Assembly (NCBI GenBank): GCA_964036665.1
Contig: OZ038526.1
Location: forward strand, 26,474,001 to 26,538,000
Reading direction: 5' to 3'
Length of the DNA: 64,000 bases
Origin: Gordius sp. MW1
Lineage: Eukaryota > Nematomorpha > Gordioida > Gordea > Gordiidae
Under the pieces are notes generated by a model, which was given only the letters and a program-made list of their open reading frames with translations, searched no databases and was not told where the DNA came from. A program made the position numbers and the translations under genes. This document shows positions 56,551 to 64,000 of this stretch, one piece after another (within the stretch, counting starts at the first letter, position 1; each line of letters starts with the position of its first letter).

Positions 56551-56736
56551 AGTGGCGTAGGTAGGATTGTTTGTGGGGTGGGGCAGGGAGGGGCGGCTGC
56601 CCCCCTCTAAATCCAAAAAATTGTTGAAATTTATTAATATTATGGCTAAAATTCAAAAAATGTTCATTTTGCCCCTCCCTAAACATCCTTAAATCATTAT
56701 TGCCCCCCTCTAATTCCAAAGCTGGCCACGCCCATG
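56551..56736. mobile_element. MITE family B copy 9
   Basis: Left end AGTGGCGTAGG, right end CTGGCCACGCCCATG, interior GCTGCCCCCCTCTAAATCC and CATTTTGCCCCTCCC. Lies about 150 bp upstream of the small gene's start codon. Confidence 0.88.
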
Positions 56737-56937
56737 GTAGGAGGTGTGGGTGTAATTTTATGTGAAGAATATCTATTATGATGACACTGTTAAACAAAAT
56801 AACATTCGGTACTATGTTTGTACTTAAAAAAGGCAGGAGTTACATTTTTGAATTTTGTAACCCAACTTTTTCTGCAAGGACGTAATATTTTCAAAATTCA
56901 TTTTTTTTAATTAGCCAACCTGGGCCATTGTTTAAAT

Positions 56938-57369
56938 TAGAGACCTGCAACGGGCCTTTTAAGGTTTATTGACCGACTGAATAAAAAATTTAAAAACCCG
57001 GGCATAAATTTGAGAAACTTTGTGCAAGGCTAAATAATTTTATAAAAACTACTTTGCTTTTTTATTTTTCAACTTATTAAAAGATCAAAACTTTCGAGAA
57101 CCACTACTTTAGAAAGGGCAAGATAAACAAATGACTAGGGACGATTAATAATGATAAAATCTCATTTGTAAAATTAAATAATTAAATTTAAAAAATAAAA
57201 AAACACCATCTTTTATAAGAACGAGATAATTGATGAATTTTTTGAATTATTTGTCCGAACCGAGCCCGGTTGGTTACTTTAACCCGTCCAAGGGGGGCCC
57301 GAAATTTTTTTAAACAAAAAGCCCTTCCATGCCCAGACGGCTGCCTAGCCCAACGGTGCAAATCTTTAG
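56938..57369. mobile_element. hAT-like element with AGAGACCTGCAACGGGCC end
   Basis: Left end TAGAGACCTGCAACGGGCC; right end CCCAACGGTGCAAATCTTTA is its diverged complement. Subterminal CGAGCCCGGTTGG and GGGGGGCCCG blocks. No clear target duplication. Confidence 0.7.
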
Positions 57370-58352
57370 TTTGTACCTTTGATATTGATCTAAGGTTACG
57401 AGTTTCACATTTAGGATAATGATTATTAACATTTGGTTTTGTTTTTCAAATTAATTTTTAAATATTAAATTTTTCCATGCCAAATATATTTAATCTAATA
57501 AAGTTGGTAATGCCATGATTACCTAAAGGTAGACTTTATAAATAAATTCACCATACCATGAGAAGTGATAATTATGAGTTCCATTTGATCATCAATTTTC
57601 TCTATTGTAGATTAAAACACTCCGTTTTTAAGGAAAAGGATAAGAATGAAACGTGCAAAACTCCTTTTATATTATCATTTAACTTGAGCATTAATTTATT
57701 TGTATTTTGTTATAAGCTCTTACCTTATAGTATTTACACTCGTAATTTTTAAACACAAGGTTTCTGAATTAAGTATAGATAGGTATGTTATTACCTAGAT
57801 TACTAAATATTTGGCTTGTGTTAACTCCTTTGTTTAAAACTGAGAAAGTTTTTAGGTAAATAACTGAGAATTAATTTTTTTTCATTTAAAAACAGGGACT
57901 AGTCTGGAAACTTTCTATTTAATAATTAGACTTAGGAATAGTAGCTTTTCATCATCTAAAATTAATTTTGAAACTACTCATATTAATAAATTATTTATCT
58001 CAGCGTAACACTAACAAGAATCCTATTAATAGCATTGAGATTTATGGATATTTTCAAAAAAATAAAATAAATTTGGTGTCAATGGGCACCCTTACCTATG
58101 CCACTACACGCTTAAAAAACGATATCGATTATCTGCTTGTAATTATTCTGTAATAATTAATTATTTATGGAAAACATTAATAAAATCTGAAAATAATGGA
58201 TTTTTTCATATTTCAAACCCCATTCAAAAACCCCATTCAAGCTTAAAATATGTTTTATTTGTGGTTCGGCACGAGCCTGGCCTGACATTTTATTAAATTT
58301 TAACATAATAGTGTAATGGAGATAAAGCCAAATAAAAAATAGAGAATTTAAA
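57370..58352. other. AT-rich DNA, nothing recognised
   Basis: No exon, repeat family or RNA gene that I can support. The open frames at 57558-57752 and 57968-58153 are short, AT-driven and isolated. Confidence 0.45.
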
Positions 58353-60111
58353 AAAACTCGGGCCTTCGGCCCTCGTGGGAAGGGGGAGAAGGGAAGGGAA
58401 GAGGGGAAGGGAAGGGGGGACGACTCATCTGTACTTCGTATAAATGTATCATATTTGCTATGCAATTTATGGGCGAGAACGGTGGAAAGGGGCGAGAATG
58501 GCTATAGGGGGGTATTAAATGCCTAATGATTAATTAATTATTTATACAAATTTTCCATTAGGCAAAATGTAATATAGGCAAAATGTAATATAGGCAAGGG
58601 TTAGGGTTAGATTTAGTGTTTGCATCTAGTTGCGTATTACATTAGTTTTTATGGCCTTTAGTGATAAACATTATATTATAAAACATCACAATGTTAAGAA
58701 TTTGCAGAATTGTTGGGAGAAATTTTTTGTTGAATTTGAACAATTTTTAATTAAAAAAATCAAAAATTTGGCCAATGGTCATTTTTTCTCCATTGGTCAG
58801 TACCAACAGATACTCTAGAAGTCAATGATAGCCAAAAAAACGGAAAAAAAATTTTGATGCTCACTTTGGCCAATGGTCATTTTTTTCCATTGGTCAGCAG
58901 CTAGCACACGGTAAAAGTGGATATAAATTCATAAGAGTAAAAAAAAACGAAAAAAAAATTTTCGAATCACATTTTGGCCAATGGTCATTTTTTTCCATTG
59001 GTCAGCAGCCAGGACACGGTAAAAGTGGATATAAATTCATAATAGTCACAAAAAAAAACGAAAAAAAAGTTTTCGAATCACCTTTTGGCCAATGGTCATT
59101 TTATTTCATTGGTCAGCAGCCAGCGGACGGCCAAAAAGTCATAATAGCAATGGTAGGAACAGGAACAATCATAATAGTCAAAAATAACGAAAAAAATAAT
59201 TTCGATTCACATTTTGGCCAATGGTCATTTTTTCCATCGGTCAGGAGCCAGCGGACGGCCAAAAAGTCATAATAGCAATGGTAGTAACAGGAACAATCAT
59301 AATAGTCAAAAAAAAACGAAAAAATAAACTCGGATTCACATTTTGGCCAATGGTCATTTTTTTCATTGGTCAGCAGCCAGCGGACGGCCAAAAAGTCTTA
59401 TTATCAATGATAGTAACAAGAACAATCATAAGAGTCAAAAAAAACTCCGGGATTCTAACCCAAAAACTATTTAAATTGCTTAGCAATTAAAAGTAAACAA
59501 CTTTTATTTATGTTTATTATATAATAAAATGAAACAATAATAGAACAAGCGGACGGCCAAAAAGTCATATTATCAATGGTAGTAACAGGAAAAATATATT
59601 AATTTAATTTAAAAAATAAAAAAAAATTTTGCCCTCTCCGGGAATCGAACCAGCAATTCAGAACGTTCGCCGGGGTTCGAACCCACATTAATAGAGGCAT
59701 AGGCTTTTGTAGGGGCACAGGGACCCATATCAGTAGAGGCATAGGCCCTTGTAGTGGAGGGCATAGGGTAATTATAGCAATTAATATCAATGTTACCCAA
59801 TTCAAAAACGAATAGATATACTTATGCATTAATTTAACGTAGCAATTAAAACCCGACCCCGCCCGAAAGCGAGGGAGATAGATATGAGGGGTGGGGCACC
59901 TCTTATGCATTAATTTAAAAAATAACACAGCGAGGGAGATAGAGATGAGGGGTGGGGCACCTCTTTCTCATGCATTAATTTAAATAATCGATAACCTAAT
60001 TTACCCAATGCAAATAGATAGGAGGGTAACGGACGGACGGACAACGGACGGACGGACGGACGGACGGACGGACAACAAAAAACGAGCCCATAAATTGCAT
60101 AGCAATTAAAA
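58353..60111. mobile_element. Pearl/HINE-like non-autonomous element P2 (1.76 kb)
   Basis: Same ends as P1 (hairpins GGGCCTTCGGCCC and AATTGCTATGCAATT), same GGGTTAGGGTTAG motif and six tandem units starting near 58767, 58867, 58976, 59086, 59217 and 59345. Its ACGG microsatellite (60026-60073) is better preserved than in P1. It also holds about 250 bp absent from P1 (near 59600-59850), which includes tRNA-like T-arm sequences. No protein encoded. Confidence 0.87.
59630..59690 (-). repeat. Two tRNA T-arm-like motifs inside P2
   Basis: On the minus strand GGGTTCGAACCCCGGC and GGTTCGATTCCCGGAGAGGG each match a Pol III B box with T-arm complementarity, about 33 bp apart. The second is followed by GGCA-like acceptor sequence. 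No full cloverleaf is visible, so these are tRNA-derived fragments. Confidence 0.5.
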
Positions 60112-60434
60112 TTGCCAAGAATTAACAAGCTTGGTGGAGATCCCATTCCAAAATATATGCAATCCACTCCATAAGAGCTCACAAATATTTAAGATAGGAA
60201 CCCACATCTGTCCCCATCGCTTCGGAATTTTTATCAGGGGTCAATACTGACGAATAAAAAACAATTAAATTCATAAAATTTAAAATTATGTCTTAATATT
60301 TGGAATGCTTTGTTAACAATTTACATTTGTTTCAATTATTTTAATTAATTCTCTTCTCATTATAACATTTAATTTGTTTTCTCAAATAATATAATTTGAT
60401 TGTTTCACTTTCAGTGCAGCTTAGCTATTTATAC

Positions 60435-60660
60435 TAGAGATCTGCAACGGGCCGTTCATAGAGGGTCGGCCCGCCCGTACCCGTTTACAAAACTTCAAGG
60501 TCCGTCGAGCCCGCCCGTAATTTTTTTAAACACTTCAGGCCCTTCCGAGCCCATCCGTAAATTTTTTAGACCCGTCCGAGCTCGTCCGCAATTTTTTAGG
60601 CCCGTCAGTCCCGTTTAGAAAAACGTCAGGCCGGCCCAAGCCCGTTCAATATTTTTTAAA
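60435..60660. repeat. Half of a GC-motif hAT-like element
   Basis: Starts TAGAGATCTGCAACGGGCCG and continues with degenerate repeats of CCCGTCCGAGC and AATTTTTTAG. I could not find the matching right end, so it is probably a fragment. The DNA from 60661 to about 61095 is AT-rich with nothing recognised. Confidence 0.6.
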
Positions 60661-61095
60661 AGAACCAATTCATCCTAAATTTCACAAATCTTTATTTTAT
60701 TTTTTGACATATTTATACAAAAATATCAATAATTTTATATAAAAATAATAAATCATCAATTATTTATGCAGTTAATACACCTAAAACTTTTCGTTATAGT
60801 AGTACAAATTATATAACCATTAAATTTAAATACCTTAATAAAATTACATGAGAATATCAACTTTCAATAGGCAGTTTACATCATTTTGATTCTATATCAA
60901 TTAATACACCTACGTTTTATTAGAACAAAAATATTTATTAAATTATATGACCCTAATAATAAAAAAATTAAACACAAAAATTTTGGTGCATTGTAACTAA
61001 GTAACTTATAAAAGAATATACGAAGCTATAATATTAAATTATATAAATGAAGATCTATAGCAAATAGAATAAAAATGTTTTAGAGCCAAATTTAG

Positions 61096-63180
61096 CGTAG
61101 AAAAAGGTACGAATGCTACAGGTCTACCAATATCTTCGTCTTGGCCGTGACTCTTTCTTCACAGCATCCGAGCAATGCTTCTATAGATATTCCATCAGGG
61201 CCATTAGCTTTTCCTTTTTGCATCTTGTTCATTTATGTCCTAACTTGATCCGCCTGAAAGAGTTCTACACTTATGTTTGGATCAATATCGGGAAGGGAAT
61301 CTCTGTCATTTGCAATATTCATAAGTTTATTTAAATATCCTTTCCTTCTTTCCACCTTTTTATCACTTCCTTGGCTTAAATAGGTTTGACCCTTTTCGTT
61401 TTTGACTATTTTAATGACTACGACATCGCGACTTTTTCTCCCCCTTATCTTTGCATGTACATAAGCCTGTCACCCCTTTATGGCCAGTTTTTTTGCCATT
61501 TCGGTACGCGGCATTCTTCGCTATTTTAACGGCCTTTTTCGCAGCTCTCTTTGCCCCCTATACTCTTGATAATCCTCCGACTTTTTTGATTTATGCCACG
61601 GTCTATATAAATTTTTCTTTCCTTCAATGAAATCCCTAACCGATTGATCCCACCACCATTGTTCCGTATTCATATCTTTGCCCCCTTTGGTCTGTCCTAG
61701 AACCCGATTCGCTGTTTTCCTATGTCATTAGTAAGCGTTACCCAACGTCGTTTACCCTTTGCAACTTCCTTGCACCCCAGGGTGGGAGGCTTTTTGAAGA
61801 TATTTATCGTTCCTCGGCGTATTCTTTCGCGTGTCATATCGAATTCGAGGTTCATAAACCCTTCTTCTATTCATACTTTTCTTTTATCCATCACAAGTGG
61901 ACGATGTCGCCTGATGATTTCTCCCGGTATTAATTTGCGATCCTTGACACTTCATATATCCTTTCGCCATATGAGCATAATAGTGTTGTAAAAACGACTG
62001 GCTGGTTTTTCCCAGCGTGTTGTCAAGCTTAGTAATTGGTGTGTAAATTACGCCTAACCCTTTCAGTGTTAGGTGGATTTTTTTGATTCACCCTTGGCGT
62101 TTGGCGCTTGTAAAAAACACCCAAAGGGCTTTTGGGTGAAATATTTTGGTCGATTTTGGCGTTTGGCGTTTTTGTTAAAAAACACCCAAAGGGTGTTGGG
62201 TGAATTATTTTGGTTGGCGTTTGGCGTTTTTACAAAAAAACACTCTTAGCGTTTAAGTGAATTATTTTGGTAACCTTTTGGTTTGATATTGGTCGTATTA
62301 GGTATTATCATTTTTAATTTAAAAAAATAAAATAAATTAAGAACTTTGCCCGCCTCCCTTTTTTGTCCCGTTGGTTTACCCCCTTATTTATTACTCTCTT
62401 TCTCACCAGAGGGGAGGGGCGTGTTTTGCCCCCCCCCTTATTTTTTACCCTCTTTCTCAGCAGAGGAAAGGGGGGGGGGAGGTGTTTTGCCCCCCTTCCT
62501 TATTTTTTACCCTCTTTCTCACCAGAGGGGAGGGGGGTGTTTTGCCCCCTCTTATTTTTACCCTCTTTCTCACCAGAGGGGAGGGGGGAGGGTGTTTTCC
62601 CCCCCTTGTTTTGCCCCCTTATTTTTACCCTCTTTTATACTGGTGCCCCCCCCCCTTAAAATCAAACTCGCTTGATAATTTTATTTGATTAGTGATAGAG
62701 AAAGAAGGGGAAAAAAGGAGGGGGGGGGGAAGTCCCCCTCCCCTGGATGAGAAAGAGAGTAAAATAAGGGGGGCAAACCAACGGGACAAAAAATGGAGGG
62801 GGGCAAAGTTCTTAATTTATTTTATTTTTTTAAATTAAAAATGATAACGACCAAAACCAAACCAAAAGGTTACCAAAATAATTCACCTAAACGCTAAGAG
62901 TGTTTTTTTGTAAAAACGCCTAATGCCAAAGGTCGACCAAAATATTTCACCCAAACACCCTTTGAGTGTTTTATACAAAAGTGCCAAACGCCAAGGGCGA
63001 ACCAAAAAAATTCACCTAACACTGAAAGGGTTTGGGTGAAAAAAACGCTAATCCTTGCTGGCGACCAATCTTAAACCTTGGTTTTTTACAACACTAGAGC
63101 ATATACTCAATCTGACTAATATCTTCACACTTCTATACGACACAATATGATCTTCACGCTTTTGAAAATAGGTGTTAAAA
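61096..63180 (-). pseudogene. RTE-type LINE relic: end of endonuclease and linker to reverse transcriptase
   Basis: Minus-strand fragments in reading order: ISQIEYMLIRKDI (63180-63097, interrupted by the palindromic element), VKDRKLIPGEIIRRHRPLVM near 61960-61880, EQWWWDQSVRDFIEGKKNLY near 61670-61610, and KGKANGPDGISIEALLGC near 61210-61150. The IDYILV..VKDCKVIPGE, WWWN..V and GPDGI..E motifs are characteristic of RTE-like elements. Multiple stops and shifts show it is inactive. Confidence 0.8.
61981..63096. mobile_element. 1.1-kb palindromic family A relative with G/C minisatellite
   Basis: Ends TAGTGTTGTAAAAACG and TTTTTTACAACACTA, flanked by GAGCATAA (61973-61980) and GAGCATAT (63097-63104), 7 of 8. 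Each arm holds several blocks of TTGGCGTTTGGCGTTTT / AACACCCAAAGGG. The centre (62390-62660) is a minisatellite of about 50-60 bp units with TTTCTCACCAGAGGGGAGGG and TTTTGCCCCC. The right part of the centre carries inverted fragments of the same unit. Open frames over the minisatellite are spurious. Confidence 0.88.
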
Positions 63181-63790
63181 ATCACTATGTCCTATTCTGG
63201 GATAATTATTGTTGTGGCTGCACATCTCTCCCATGCGCATCTTCCCATGCACTTCTTCCCATGCGCTTGTTCTCCCTCTCCCCCCTCTCTTTTCTAGATT
63301 CGCATGTTAACGCCATCTGCCTAGCAAGCGTGCATTAATGAGACCATTGTACCTTGCAAGTGAATCGATATTTTAGATATATGTGTACTCTCGCGCATTA
63401 TTATATATATATTTTTGGGGATATGTACAATTACCTTCGCGCGATGTGGGATCGAATATTCAGATAATTCGGTTATAATAAATAAATAAGGTAAGAGAAT
63501 TAATAAAGATATTTATTATCATTGGTCTCAGATAAAAATGATGCTCAAGTAATTAAAATTTGACTTAAAAGTTTTAAAATAAGAATGCTAATTATTTGTA
63601 TAGTTTTAATTTTATATTTTTGGATTAAAAGTTATCAAAAAATTTTAGGATTAAAATATAGTAAAAGGAACTATTTTGATAGTTATAATAACTTAAAATT
63701 TGGGGTAATAAGGGTATGGCAATAATTTTAAATCCGATTAATTAGTTCATAAGTCCCATTAGAATTGCGTGAAGGTAAACATTTCTTATT
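63181..63790. other. AT-rich DNA with a pyrimidine-rich patch
   Basis: 63215-63330 is pyrimidine-rich with repeated CCCATGCGC and a TCTCCCTCTCCCCCCTCTC tract. No gene or repeat family recognised. Confidence 0.4.
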
Positions 63791-63840
63791 ATGCATGTTT
63801 TATTCCTTCAATTTTTTCGCTTTTTTTTACATGAAATTCA

Positions 63841-63933
63841 TTTAATATTTATGAACATAATTGACGCGCATGTGACCGTCAATCGCTGTCCGTCATTGCT
63901 CTTGATTGATCAGCTCAGTGCGATAATAGAGCG
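63841..63933 (+). CDS. Possible first coding exon of a gene running off the right edge
   Basis: From an ATG at 63852 the frame reads MNIIDAHVTVNRCPSLLLID and continues to ERR, ending at a good donor (AAG|GTATGTAG, GT at 63934). Base composition is more even than in the flanks. Nothing is recognised in the 30 or so residues and no second exon is visible, so this is a weak call. Confidence 0.2.
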
Positions 63934-64000
63934 TCGAAGGTATGTAGTGCCAGTGCTGTGGGATGCTATTGCGATTCCGAAAAATTCTGTCGGCACCTGA

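Noticed and set aside
62346-62688. Three overlapping proline/glycine-rich reading frames
   Set aside because: They cover a G/C-rich minisatellite in the centre of a palindromic element, and are open in all three frames for that reason.

Overview
The window is strongly AT-rich nuclear DNA from an animal, most likely an invertebrate. Genes are split into many short exons with GT..AG introns, and most of the remaining sequence is transposon debris. The proteins are clearly metazoan in type (OLA1, a PX-PH-HKD phospholipase D, an AQP8-like channel). The repeats (hAT-like MITEs with 8-bp target duplications, RTE-type LINE relics, pearl/HINE-like elements with internal tandem repeats) are typical of invertebrates. 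I cannot name the species or phylum from the sequence alone.

Layout. 0.8-1.3 kb: first coding exon of OLA1 on the minus strand; the rest of that gene lies beyond the left edge. 1.7-10.6 kb: AT-rich DNA with no gene that I can support. 10.65-28.9 kb: a complete 25-exon phospholipase D gene on the plus strand, read through by splicing to 1147 residues with no frame break. 29.9-32.8 kb: a five-exon aquaporin on the minus strand, convergent with the phospholipase and about 1 kb from it; both of its NPA boxes are altered, to NPL and NPV. 34.2-45.7 kb: a tandem segmental duplication (copies of about 3.9 and 7.6 kb), the second copy carrying a 1.5-kb pearl-like insertion. 45.7-53.2 kb: palindromic elements, AT-rich DNA and a retroelement tail ending in about 500 bp of pure CATA repeat. 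54.1-54.8 kb: RTE reverse-transcriptase relic split by a MITE. 55.75-56.4 kb: a small two-exon gene of unknown function on the minus strand. 58.35-60.1 kb: a second full pearl-like element. 61.1-63.2 kb: RTE endonuclease/linker relic on the minus strand, split by a 1.1-kb palindromic element that carries a G/C-rich minisatellite.

The host genes do not form a pathway: OLA1 is a cytosolic NTPase, phospholipase D makes phosphatidic acid at membranes, and the aquaporin is a membrane channel. The most informative parts are the unusual aquaporin, the transposons packed into the phospholipase introns (one array probably supplies a branch point), and the duplication, whose two copies let one read insertions and empty sites directly.
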